From: Lentisphaera araneosa HTCC2155 | Lineage (GTDB): Bacteria; Verrucomicrobiota; Lentisphaeria; Lentisphaerales; Lentisphaeraceae | DNA: 64,000 nucleotides | Direction of reading: 5' to 3' | Assembly: GCF_000170755.1 (NCBI RefSeq) | Contig: NZ_ABCK01000006.1 | Coordinates: 124,001-188,000 of the forward strand | In this document: positions 17,276 to 25,403 of the stretch, one piece after another | Position numbering within the stretch: the stretch's first letter is position 1 | Layout: the number at the start of each line of letters is the position of its first letter | Translations under genes and position numbers: made by a program | The notes under the pieces: model-generated | Told to the model about the DNA's origin: nothing | The model's input: the letters and a program-made list of their open reading frames with translations, nothing else | Databases searched by the model: none

Positions 17276-18624
17276 GGTTCTTTCTCACTTTGAGGGGATG
17301 AGGTTTGGTATCCCAGTTAAATTTCCTTTAGTGAAATAGAGCATCATTTTTAGATATTCTTTAGATCTAAACCCTCTGGCCCGTCTTTTAACTGCTGAGA
17401 AAACGGAATTAATTCCTTCCAATACAGCATTACTTGTTCCGTGCCTCCATCGAGCAATAATTCCATCAAAATGTTTTGTAAGAGATTCGGCAAATTTCTT
17501 TAGAGGGTTTAAAAAGTATTTCCACATTTCTTTTTCAGCTTCATTATGAACCCAAGATATCCATGCTTTTAACCCTAACAAAGCTTTGATTTCGGACTTC
17601 GTTTTAAAAATATCTTGGAGACTTAAGCGCATTTGGTATGCCATGGCTGTTGCAGTGTTCAGCTCTTTTAATTTTTCTATAGTTTGCTGATCTTTTTCCT
17701 TGAGTTTGTCTCTGTTCTTTTGAAATAAACGAGGCTTTTTTAGGAGGTTTCGAATATCACCTTTTGTACGGCGCTCTCTGGAACAAACTTTGCCAATTGC
17801 TTTGTTTAAGTTTTGTGCAATATGGAAGTAGTCAAATACTTTACGAGCATTGCGCATATTTGAATCAACGCCACTTTTATAAGAGGGACTCATATCCATG
17901 CTAACTTCAGTAATTGCATGAGGGTGACCGTCTTTCAGGTAAAGTTCCTCGGTGAATTGTTCAAAAACTTGTGCATCTTTGCCGTCTGCAGCGAATAGAA
18001 CACTATGGTTTTCCATATCCACAAAAACACTTACATAACGATGACCTTTTGCGATACTCAACTCATCTACTCCAATTCTCGTGAGTTCACTCCAGTCAAG
18101 TTTGGCCCGTTCTTTATCAATATATACTCTTAGAATCCTCCATAATTTTTGATCATCAACTTTCATTAATTTACCTACTTTTGACACGGGCATATGACGC
18201 ATGAGGGTCAAGGCTAATGCCTCAAAGTCTTTACTGGAATGTTTATTGACACCTTCCCAAGGAGCTCGAATTGTCCACGTTTTTTTACAGGATTTACAAA
18301 GGGCACGAGGCAATCGGCATTTTAATACAGTTTTATAAGTCCACATTTGTAGATGATCCCATAGCCTTTCATTTGCATGATCTTTTATAATTAAATCGGT
18401 TCTCTTACAACAAGGGCATTCCATACCTTCTAAAAGTTTAGCTGTATCTTTAATTGTCACTTCAATACATGATTGCTCTGCCAAAACTTCTAGTTTACTA
18501 ACTTCCCATTTATCCCCGAGATTTAACATTTCTGCAAAAAGTTGTTCGGTCATCATTAGCTCCTATTTTGATAAGCTTAACAATACTCCTTGGAGCATCT
18601 ATCCACAAAAAATGAGAAAGAACC
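17276..18624. mobile_element. ISL3-family insertion sequence, complete (1349 bp)
   Basis: The ends are GGTTCTTTCTCACTTT and, inverted, GGTTCTTTCTCATTTT. The flanks carry a perfect 8-bp target duplication, CAAAAGAA (17268-17275 and 18625-18632). The 8-bp duplication, GG-start ends and a single transposase gene all fit the ISL3 family. It appears intact and recent. Confidence 0.92.
17285..18556 (-). CDS. ISL3-family transposase
   Basis: This 423-residue transposase has a zinc-ribbon N-terminus (CPCC near residue 48, CKSC near 88), then an HTH-like region, then a DDE nuclease core. Visible acidic residues are Asp in GVDELSIAKGHRYVSVFVD, Asp in SMDMSPSY and Glu in NAVLEGINSVF. The reading frame is intact, and the stop codon lies within the left terminal repeat, as often in this family. 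The start is ATG 18556 or the adjacent ATG 18553, behind AGGAG. It acts on its own ends by cut-and-paste transposition. Immediately downstream on the chromosome (279 bp) lies the type II secretion operon, which remains complete. Confidence 0.94.
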   Translation of the reverse strand: MMTEQLFAEMLNLGDKWEVSKLEVLAEQSCIEVTIKDTAKLLEGMECPCCKRTDLIIKDHANERLWDHLQMWTYKTVLKCRLPRALCKSCKKTWTIRAPWEGVNKHSSKDFEALALTLMRHMPVSKVGKLMKVDDQKLWRILRVYIDKERAKLDWSELTRIGVDELSIAKGHRYVSVFVDMENHSVLFAADGKDAQVFEQFTEELYLKDGHPHAITEVSMDMSPSYKSGVDSNMRNARKVFDYFHIAQNLNKAIGKVCSRERRTKGDIRNLLKKPRLFQKNRDKLKEKDQQTIEKLKELNTATAMAYQMRLSLQDIFKTKSEIKALLGLKAWISWVHNEAEKEMWKYFLNPLKKFAESLTKHFDGIIARWRHGTSNAVLEGINSVFSAVKRRARGFRSKEYLKMMLYFTKGNLTGIPNLIPSK

Positions 18625-18911
18625 CAAAAGAAATAAGTAAGCGTTTGATTCTAAAAGGTTTAATCAATAAGACTTAAATCAATGAAGAGCTGTAAAGTCG
18701 AGCTGATGATGGGTGTTTTCTTGAAAATACGAATTTTAAGTTAAAGAACTAGCAAGCCTTAAGCATTTTTTGTCCTTTATGAGGGAGAAAAAATGATAAA
18801 AAAATGTATTTTTAGCTCCTTGTGAAAGATTAAGGGATTTTTTGCGATTAGTAAGAAAGGAGTTGTTTTTGTCGTATATATATTCTGTAAGCCAAATAGA
18901 GAATAAGTTTA

Positions 18912-20105
18912 ATGCCGCTACATCGTTTTAAAGTTCTCGATTCTTCTGGTGCTCAGCAGGAAGTTTCGATAGATGCCCAAAGTCGTGATTCGGCCTTGGG
19001 CCGTTTGCGTAGTCAGCAAATGACTTATTTGGCTTATTTGGGGGAGGGACAAAAAGGCAAGGCACGTTTTTCATCGAGTAAGGGGATTAAGTTAGAGGAG
19101 TTTACTGAAAACTTATCTTCCTTGCTAAAAGCTGGAGTGACTTTAGAGCGCAGTTTAGAAATTATAGAAGAGAGTTTAGAGAATGAACATGGCCGAGCTT
19201 TTGTGGGCCATTTGCGCCAAGGCTTGCACGAGGGGCAGAAATTCTCGGTTTTAGTGGGTGATCGTCCTGAGTTTTTCCCAAAGATTTACACACACCTCGT
19301 CATGGTGGGTGAAGAGTCGGGAACTTTGAGTGCGGTGTTGGAACGTTTGCACATTTACTTGCAAGAGAAAAAAGAAACGCGTTCTTATGTAATTTCCGCC
19401 AGTGTTTATCCTTTGATTGTAGGTTTTATAAGTCTCTCGGTGCTCGTGTTTATGTTGGCATTTATTGTGCCACAGTTTGCCCAGACCTTTGCTAAGGCAA
19501 AAACGGAGCCAAGTGGCTTGGCAGCGATCTTGTTTGATGTGTCATTCTTTTTGAAGGATAATTTTGCGATTCTTGGTGTTTCGACTCTGCTAGCCCTTGC
19601 GGGTTTTATTTACTTTTTAAAGAGTGAGAATTTAAAAGAAATCAAAGACCAACTCTTTTTGAAAATCCCCTTTTTACGCAAATTCATTGTGACCGCTGAG
19701 CTGAGCACTTTTTTTCGAACTTTGGGAATTATGATTGGCAATGGAGTGCACATGTTGAAGGCAGTACAGATTTCAGAAAAAGTGATCAATAATAGTCAGA
19801 TTCGTCAAGATTTTAGTCAGTTGCCAGCACAACTTCGACAAGGCAAGAGTTTATCATCCGCTCTTAGCAGCATTGATTATATTTCAGGGACAACGGGAAA
19901 AATGTTTACCGTTGGGGAAGAGACAGGGAAGATAGACGAAATGGTGGAGCGCGTTGCGGAAGCCTATGAAAAATCCCTCAAACAAACCATAAAAAACTTT
20001 CTTAGCGCTTTTGAACCGCTGGTGATGATCTTTCTGGGCGGTTCGGTGGGCCTCATTGTCATTACGATGTTCTTGGCCATCTCAGATCTTACAAATTTAG
20101 CTTAA
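18912..20105 (+). CDS. gspF: Type II secretion inner-membrane protein GspF
   Basis: This 397-residue protein has the usual length and the two T2SSF repeats (about 75-195 and 275-390). Three membrane segments are visible, at about 165-190 (SASVYPLIVGFISLSVLV), about 210-235 and about 370-390 (FLGGSVGLIVITMFLAI). It forms the inner-membrane platform that couples the GspE ATPase to pseudopilus assembly. It opens an 11-gene operon that runs to 29170 with short spacings or overlaps. The 279 bp between the ISL3 element and this gene should contain the operon promoter; a TATATAT run lies about 30 nt before the start. The related type IV pilus protein PilC is an alternative, but the full gsp set argues for T2SS. 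Confidence 0.92.
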   Translation: MPLHRFKVLDSSGAQQEVSIDAQSRDSALGRLRSQQMTYLAYLGEGQKGKARFSSSKGIKLEEFTENLSSLLKAGVTLERSLEIIEESLENEHGRAFVGHLRQGLHEGQKFSVLVGDRPEFFPKIYTHLVMVGEESGTLSAVLERLHIYLQEKKETRSYVISASVYPLIVGFISLSVLVFMLAFIVPQFAQTFAKAKTEPSGLAAILFDVSFFLKDNFAILGVSTLLALAGFIYFLKSENLKEIKDQLFLKIPFLRKFIVTAELSTFFRTLGIMIGNGVHMLKAVQISEKVINNSQIRQDFSQLPAQLRQGKSLSSALSSIDYISGTTGKMFTVGEETGKIDEMVERVAEAYEKSLKQTIKNFLSAFEPLVMIFLGGSVGLIVITMFLAISDLTNLA

Positions 20106-20122
20106 ATACAAAAGGAAAACAC

Positions 20123-20524
20123 ATGAAAAAATCATTTTCATTGATCGAAATTATTATTGTTGTGACGATTATCTCTGCGATTGTCGCGATTGTCGCACCC
20201 CGCATACTCGGTAAGGGTGATGAAGCCAAAGTGAACCTCACACAATCTGAGTTAAGTAACCTCACGGGTGTGATTGATTTATTTAAGCTGAATACGGGAC
20301 AACTTCCTGAAGCACTGGATGAACTCGTTGAAAATACGCGTGACCTAAAAGGCTGGAAGCAGCAGGCCGATAGTGTCCCCGTGGATCAGTGGAATAATGC
20401 CATTATTTATGAAAAGACTTCGAATAATCGTTATGGTTTTCAGTTGATGTCCTATGGTGCCGATGGCCAGCCAGGTGGTGAAGGTCCAAACGCCGATATT
20501 ATTGTGCCTGAAATCAAGCGTTAA
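20123..20524 (+). CDS. gspG: Major pseudopilin GspG
   Basis: This 133-residue protein starts MKKS-FSLIEIIIVVTIISA, a class III (prepilin) signal with Glu5 after the cleavage point. The periplasmic domain contains LTGVIDLFKLNTGQLPEALDEL and ends GYGADGQPGG-like (SYGADGQPGGEGPNADI), the calcium-binding loop region typical of GspG. It is the main subunit of the pseudopilus that pushes substrates through the secretin. The residue before the cleavage site is Ser, not the usual Gly. It lies 17 nt after gspF with AAAGGAAAAC as ribosome-binding site, and its stop overlaps the gspH start. Confidence 0.92.
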   Translation: MKKSFSLIEIIIVVTIISAIVAIVAPRILGKGDEAKVNLTQSELSNLTGVIDLFKLNTGQLPEALDELVENTRDLKGWKQQADSVPVDQWNNAIIYEKTSNNRYGFQLMSYGADGQPGGEGPNADIIVPEIKR

Positions 20525-20985
20525 TGCGTAAAAGTTTTTCACTTCTTGAGTTACTGATAGTTATCGGAATCATAGCGATGGTTTCGGTGGTAGTTCTCAA
20601 GCGTTTTTCAGGTTCTTATGGACCTGTTGACCGCGTCGTAGTGAAAAACCAAATCATTAAATCCTTTGCTGAAGCTCGCTTAAAAGCTAAGATGTCTGGC
20701 CGTGCAGTGGCGTTAAACTTTGAAGACGATGAGGGTAAAAAACAAATTCGCATCGATTTTCTCGACTCCATCAATAAGGAAAATTCTGAAGCAGCACAGG
20801 ACTTTGAAGAGGAAGCTATTTCACTCCCAGAGACGTGCACGTGGGCAACAGAGCTTGAGGAAGCTTTTGTATTTTATCCCGATGGTGAAGCAACGGGCAC
20901 TGAATTTGTCGTGGGAGCTGATAAGTCCACTTTTATTATCCAGGTCGATCGCCTCAATAGCCAGTTGATAATCGATGAAGAATAA
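20524..20985 (+). CDS. gspH: Minor pseudopilin GspH
   Basis: This 153-residue protein starts MRKS-FSLLELLIVIGIIAMVSVVVL, a prepilin signal, followed by a GspH-like domain (KSFAEARLKAKMSGRAVALNF, then FYPDGEATG near 118). The FYPDG motif is typical of GspH/FimT proteins. It is a minor subunit near the pseudopilus tip. Its ATG overlaps the gspG stop (TAATG) and its end overlaps gspI by 11 nt. Ser replaces Gly before the cleavage site. Confidence 0.85.
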   Translation: MRKSFSLLELLIVIGIIAMVSVVVLKRFSGSYGPVDRVVVKNQIIKSFAEARLKAKMSGRAVALNFEDDEGKKQIRIDFLDSINKENSEAAQDFEEEAISLPETCTWATELEEAFVFYPDGEATGTEFVVGADKSTFIIQVDRLNSQLIIDEE

Positions 20986-21364
20986 AAATTTCAGTTTAAT
21001 CGAAGTGCTTTTGGCGACAGTTATTCTATCCGCCGGGGCTGTGCTTTATTCTAAAATAAGTGCGCAGTCCGCAAATATGGTGTATGAGGGTGAGAGTCAG
21101 TGGGGGCGGGCGCATCTAAAATCTCTCGCCTGTGAATATTATCTCTTGTGGGGAGCTGATGCCCCTGAACCAGTAGAATTATTGCCAGAAGATTACTCTG
21201 CGAGCTGTGAACTTATTGATGAACATGAATTATTGGAGCAGAGCGAGGATCAGACTGAGGGACGCTGGACACTCAAGAAGTATTGGGTTCAGCTTTATTA
21301 CAAAGACGAAGTGATTGACGAGACTTACGTGAGCAAATTTCTTCCCGTGGAGCTCGTGCAATGA
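20975..21364 (+). CDS. gspI: Minor pseudopilin GspI
   Basis: This 129-residue protein starts MKNKN-FSLIEVLLATVILSAGAVLY, which is characteristic of GspI (short hydrophobic helix, then a small acidic domain). It helps form the GspI-J-K tip that starts pseudopilus assembly. The start lies within the end of gspH, and its stop overlaps the gspJ ATG. Assignment rests on the N-terminal signature, its size and its position between H and J. Confidence 0.82.
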   Translation: MKNKNFSLIEVLLATVILSAGAVLYSKISAQSANMVYEGESQWGRAHLKSLACEYYLLWGADAPEPVELLPEDYSASCELIDEHELLEQSEDQTEGRWTLKKYWVQLYYKDEVIDETYVSKFLPVELVQ

Positions 21365-22026
21365 AACAAAAATTCACTCTCCTAGAAATGCTTATCTCTG
21401 TCTCTTTATTTGCTTTAGTGGCAGCCGCGGGTGTGAGCCTAAATGTAGGTTCAATTTCGACTTATAATTCAGTCAATGATCGCCATCAGCACGTCCAAGA
21501 AATTATTCGTGTGGATGAAACGCTGCAGAGACTGATCACAAGTATGAAGCCGTTTTGGTGGAAGGCAGAGGAAGGTAAGCAAAATTTATTTTTGGGACTT
21601 CCCGATAGCATGCGTTTTGTGAGTCGTGGAAGCGTTAAAAACTTTAAGGACGGGGCATTTCGTTTTTGCGAACTCTATGTGGATGATGAGGCTCAGTTAG
21701 TGGTGCGTTATCAAATGCGGCCCTTAACTGAGGGAGTCGAGTTTGTGGAAGATGAAACTTTGTACTCAATCTTAGCCCGAGAAGTCGATAGTGTGGAATT
21801 ATCGTATGCAGGAATTGAGCACGAATTAACGGCGGGTGAAAACCAAGCTGATTTGTTGCCTGAGTGGCAGGCTGAGTGGGACGAACTTCGCGTTGATCTT
21901 CCCTTAGCGGTTTGGGTGAAAGTTAATTGGCAAAACGGAGTTTCGGAAAACTTCATGTGGCGTACATCTGGTAACGGTCGTTATGAACGCTTGGGCCAAT
22001 GGCAAAACGGAGTGGAACTCAAATGA
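21361..22026 (+). CDS. gspJ: Minor pseudopilin GspJ
   Basis: This 221-residue protein starts MKQK-FTLLEMLISVSLFALVAAAGV. The size and the block DETLQRLITSM...FWWKAEEGKQNLFLGLP are consistent with GspJ. It is a tip component that partners GspI and GspK. The ATGA overlap with gspI before it and gspK after it indicates translational coupling. Lys occupies the position before the cleavage site, where Gly is usual. Confidence 0.82.
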   Translation: MKQKFTLLEMLISVSLFALVAAAGVSLNVGSISTYNSVNDRHQHVQEIIRVDETLQRLITSMKPFWWKAEEGKQNLFLGLPDSMRFVSRGSVKNFKDGAFRFCELYVDDEAQLVVRYQMRPLTEGVEFVEDETLYSILAREVDSVELSYAGIEHELTAGENQADLLPEWQAEWDELRVDLPLAVWVKVNWQNGVSENFMWRTSGNGRYERLGQWQNGVELK

Positions 22027-23006
22027 AGGGACCTGTTTTAATTATAGTGATCATGATTATGATGATGGTATTTATGTTTTCGGGAGAAACGAGTGCAGTG
22101 GCTAATTTGAGTTATCGGCAGTCTTTGATCCGCAGCCGTCAAATTGATAATCATTACTTAGCGGAAAGCCGAATGGCCGAAGGTATTTGGAACCTATACT
22201 CTGATATCCGCCTCAATAAAAACCGTGTTATTGACCGCGAGATCTTAGAAGAAGATGAAGCCGTCTTTACGGCAGATAATATTTGGCGCGTTGAAAGTAG
22301 CGAAGATGGGCAGGAGTTTCATTTAAAAATTGAAGATGCTTACAAGGGCTTTTCCTTTTCGGGTAAATTAGATGGCAAGGCCATTGCTGATTTGAAGAGG
22401 AATTGGTTAAATGAAGAGAATAGTCAAGATTTAGACGTCTTGAAATTTTTCGATGAACTCAGACTTTATTCGAGTTCAAGCAACTTGGAGAAAGCAGAAG
22501 AATACGCTGATTTTGATATGCCACGTCGAGCTCCCATGCAATATGCTGAAGAAGTGTTGTGGGTGCCAGGGATCGAGAATGTGATTACAGAGCTCAACGA
22601 AGAGACTCAGCTTAATTTTGACTTCAGCCAATTACTCGCTCCTTTTCCTCCTCAAGGAGTGAAAATCTCTAGAAAAAATAAGAGTAATTTCTATTCCGCA
22701 AGTCTATCGGAAGTGATTCTACGAGCCAATCTTCAAGAAGATGAAGTAGAAGAATTACTGGAAGGTAAACGCTTGTGGTCCGAAGAACGAGTCCCGTTCT
22801 CTGAAGGTATGCCGAATCTCTACAGTCGTTTGCGCAAGTTTTTTTCCTTTAAAGAATCAGGAGTTTATAAGTTAAGTGTCAAAGTGACGGATCAGGGCGC
22901 GCAAGCACCAGTGAGCCGCACGGTATTGCTTCAATTGAATTCACGAGGGCCTGCAAGATTGGGGAAATTTAATGGTATTTCTTATTGGGAATGGGGTGCA
23001 TTTTAA
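22023..23006 (+). CDS. gspK: Minor pseudopilin GspK-like protein
   Basis: ATG 22023 is chosen because it overlaps the gspJ stop (ATGA). A longer frame from 21999 would put charged residues before the prepilin signal. The 327-residue product begins MKG-PVLIIVIMIMMMVFMF, with the missing Glu5 typical of GspK, then a large periplasmic region with helix-hairpin-like segments (residues about 215-275: SLSEVILRANLQEDEVEELLEG, shown as SLSEVILRANL and QEDEVEELLEG). GspK caps the pseudopilus tip and may sense substrate. The stop overlaps the next ATG. Confidence 0.8.
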   Translation: MKGPVLIIVIMIMMMVFMFSGETSAVANLSYRQSLIRSRQIDNHYLAESRMAEGIWNLYSDIRLNKNRVIDREILEEDEAVFTADNIWRVESSEDGQEFHLKIEDAYKGFSFSGKLDGKAIADLKRNWLNEENSQDLDVLKFFDELRLYSSSSNLEKAEEYADFDMPRRAPMQYAEEVLWVPGIENVITELNEETQLNFDFSQLLAPFPPQGVKISRKNKSNFYSASLSEVILRANLQEDEVEELLEGKRLWSEERVPFSEGMPNLYSRLRKFFSFKESGVYKLSVKVTDQGAQAPVSRTVLLQLNSRGPARLGKFNGISYWEWGAF

Positions 23007-24076
23007 TGAGTTTGTTTAATAAAAATATTGTTGTTCTCTGCTTGGCAAAAAGTGGTCGTCACCTCGCCATGAAAGTGGCCAAAAGCCGATCCGGTTTAGA
23101 GTTAATCAAGTCGCGTATATTAGATGGCGACCATGAGTTTAGTTCGTTACAAGAAAGCCTCGATATAAGCGCAAATGATTATTTTGTCTTGTGCGATGAG
23201 GGCAGCTTAAGTGTGAGCGTCAATTTAGCTTTGCCAAAGCTTGCCGCCAAAGAGTTGCGTAATGCGGTGAGTTTTGAACTTGGTAATAAAATTCCTTTGC
23301 CAGTAGATGCTGTGCAATGGGGCTATTATCGAGACAAAGATTCTTGTCAGCTCAGTGTGATTAGCTATGAAGCATGGGATGAATTCATCTTAGCAACTCA
23401 TGAGATGGCCTTTGATTTTTTCGTGTCGAGTTCATCTCTTCCTGAGTTAAGTGATGACTTGAAAGGCTTGGTCAATAAGCAAGGAGAAAATGACGAGGCT
23501 CTATTTGAACAGGCATTAAAAGTCGCCTCCTTTTGTTTGTCGAATGATATGAACGTCCTCAAGAAAACGATGATAACGCCGCCCGAAGGGCGTCGTCTGA
23601 AGCATCGATTTGTGAGTAAATACATCATGGTGGCCTGCATGGTTTATGTGTTGACCTCTTTGCTCATGACGGGTTTGACTTATTACAAAGGCAAAAACCA
23701 ATACAGCTCGCAACTGAAATCGCGAATTGCGCAAATTCAGTCGGCAACTCCTCAGGTCGATGAAGAAGCCTTTGAGTACCTTAATGAACTTAATAGTGAG
23801 TATTCAAGCATCCTTGAAAAGGCTTATTCACCTGGAGCTATTTTAGATGAATTATCTTTGAGGTTACCCGCTAAGTACCTGATCAAAAGTTTGAGAACAG
23901 ATGGTCTTTCAGTGAATTGTGAACTAACGAGCCAAGATGGTGTCTTGGATACAAAAGAAATTTATAATGCCTTTGTGGCTTCTGATGTTTTTACCAAGGA
24001 TATTCCCATCAGCCAAAGAAAGGGATCACTTCAGTTGAACTTAACTCTGAATGAGAAAGGAGTTGACCATGACTGA
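23006..24076 (+). CDS. gspL: GspL/PilM-like assembly protein
   Basis: ATG 23006 overlaps the gspK stop (TAATG) and is preferred to the upstream ATG 22985. The 356-residue protein has an actin-like cytoplasmic part (LPKLAAKELRNAVSFELGNKIP is the hallmark region; shown as LPKLAAKELRNA then VSFELGNKIP). One membrane segment lies near residues 205-228 (YIMVACMVYVLTSLLMTGL), followed by a ferredoxin-like periplasmic domain. GspL anchors the GspE ATPase to the inner membrane with GspM. A PilM-PilN fusion describes the same architecture. Its end overlaps the next gene by 8 nt. Confidence 0.82.
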   Translation: MSLFNKNIVVLCLAKSGRHLAMKVAKSRSGLELIKSRILDGDHEFSSLQESLDISANDYFVLCDEGSLSVSVNLALPKLAAKELRNAVSFELGNKIPLPVDAVQWGYYRDKDSCQLSVISYEAWDEFILATHEMAFDFFVSSSSLPELSDDLKGLVNKQGENDEALFEQALKVASFCLSNDMNVLKKTMITPPEGRRLKHRFVSKYIMVACMVYVLTSLLMTGLTYYKGKNQYSSQLKSRIAQIQSATPQVDEEAFEYLNELNSEYSSILEKAYSPGAILDELSLRLPAKYLIKSLRTDGLSVNCELTSQDGVLDTKEIYNAFVASDVFTKDIPISQRKGSLQLNLTLNEKGVDHD

Positions 24077-24641
24077 TACACGTCGAAAAATCATCCTATC
24101 AATACTTATGGTATTCTTGTTAGCTTTTGTTTATTTTGATAAGAACAAAAACTCTGCGACTAAAGTAGGAGGGGCTTCAAGCGCAGCACTGGAGCTCGAC
24201 TTACAGAAAACAAATAATCGTTTGAACTTACAGCTGGCTAAGCAAGCGAAGTTTGAAAAGTTACTTGAAGCAAAAAAAGATATGGAGCAGGGACTTTGGG
24301 CTTACGAAGAAGGGGACTCACCTCGAAGTTTAGTTCACCAAAACTTGCGTGAGTTGATTCAAGTGAGTGGTCTTACCGCCTTAACCGTTGCAGTTGGAAG
24401 AGAAAAGCAAATCAAAGGCTTGGAGTCCATTCGAGCTATCGATTTCTCGGTAAATGGAGTTTTAATTACCGCAGACCAAGAAAATTTCTATCAGCTTACA
24501 AAGTCTTTGGAAAAGGATGAGAAGTTATATCACTGGGCTTCACTTAGCTTAAGCCAGCATGCTGGGCAGTTGCGGGTGAGTGCAGTTTTACGAGCGTATG
24601 TTTATATACCAGATAAAGAACTAGAAAAGGAAGCCTTATGA
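24069..24641 (+). CDS. gspM: GspM/PilO-like protein
   Basis: AAAGGAG, 8 nt before ATG 24069, fixes this start, which overlaps the gspL stop. The 190-residue protein has one membrane anchor (IILSILMVFLLAFVYF), a coiled-coil stretch (about 45-80) and a ferredoxin-like periplasmic domain. This is the GspM/PilO layout. It partners GspL in the inner-membrane platform. Identity rests on topology and position; sequence conservation in this family is low. Confidence 0.75.
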   Translation: MTDTRRKIILSILMVFLLAFVYFDKNKNSATKVGGASSAALELDLQKTNNRLNLQLAKQAKFEKLLEAKKDMEQGLWAYEEGDSPRSLVHQNLRELIQVSGLTALTVAVGREKQIKGLESIRAIDFSVNGVLITADQENFYQLTKSLEKDEKLYHWASLSLSQHAGQLRVSAVLRAYVYIPDKELEKEAL

Positions 24642-25354
24642 AATCATTATTAATTGTATGCGCTTGTCTAGGTGCAGTAGTAGCGACCTTCCCTCTCCAG
24701 GAGAAGATGAAGTTCAACAGCAAGCCACTCCCTCCAATGAATATCGAAGAGATAGTTTCTGAGTCTCCACAGAACAATCAAGACGAGGAAAGTAATGAGC
24801 CGAGTTCTTTTTTAAAGGCTTTACCGTTTTCTCGTCAACAAACAGAAGCTCCTGTAAGTCCAGTAGTGGAAGAAGTCCCAGTAGAGGAAGCGCCACAGGC
24901 TTCGCCGCATAGCTTTATCCTAAGGGGTATTACAGGTGTGGGGGACAAGAAACGAGCCGTTATTGTGCTCGAAGGAAGTAATGATGCAGCTGCGTATTCG
25001 TATACTTATGAAGATAAAATCTCCGATAGCGGTTATGTGGTCTATGAAATTCACGACGATCACGTAGTGCTAGATCATACACTCTATGCAGATGTAACTT
25101 TGGGCTTTGATTATGATGCAGATTTTAGTGCTTCCATGAAGAAAAAAGCTACTGACTTGGAACAAAAAACACAGAAAGAAATTACTAAAGTTTACCAGAA
25201 AAAGGGTGGTGCAAGTTCTAAGAGTAAAGCAATTGCTGATAAGAAAATGTGGGAAGAAAGGAAAAAAAGGTATGAGCGTTTCCGTCAGATGCGTGAAGAA
25301 CAAGAAAAGAATAAAAATAAAGTTGAACAAGATGAAAAAAAGAAAAAACGCTAA
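24638..25354 (+). CDS. GspC/PilP-like protein with long charged C-terminal coil
   Basis: This 238-residue protein has an N-terminal signal or anchor (SLLIVCACLGAVVATF), a Pro/Glu-rich linker (about 45-85) and a small beta domain. The domain reads FILRGITGVGDKKRAVIVLEG (split FILRGITGVGDKK/RAVIVLEG) then YEIHDDHVVL, which resembles the HR domain of GspC or PilP. That domain links the inner-membrane platform to the secretin. The unusual part is residues about 165-238, a very Lys/Glu-rich predicted coiled coil, not usual in GspC. The gene overlaps gspM by 4 nt and precedes the secretin gene, as expected for GspC. Confidence 0.68.
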   Translation: MKSLLIVCACLGAVVATFPLQEKMKFNSKPLPPMNIEEIVSESPQNNQDEESNEPSSFLKALPFSRQQTEAPVSPVVEEVPVEEAPQASPHSFILRGITGVGDKKRAVIVLEGSNDAAAYSYTYEDKISDSGYVVYEIHDDHVVLDHTLYADVTLGFDYDADFSASMKKKATDLEQKTQKEITKVYQKKGGASSKSKAIADKKMWEERKKRYERFRQMREEQEKNKNKVEQDEKKKKR

Positions 25355-25403
25355 ACTTTGAAACAATTTAAAAATTTTTGAAAAACTAATTTAGGTACGA
25401 ATC

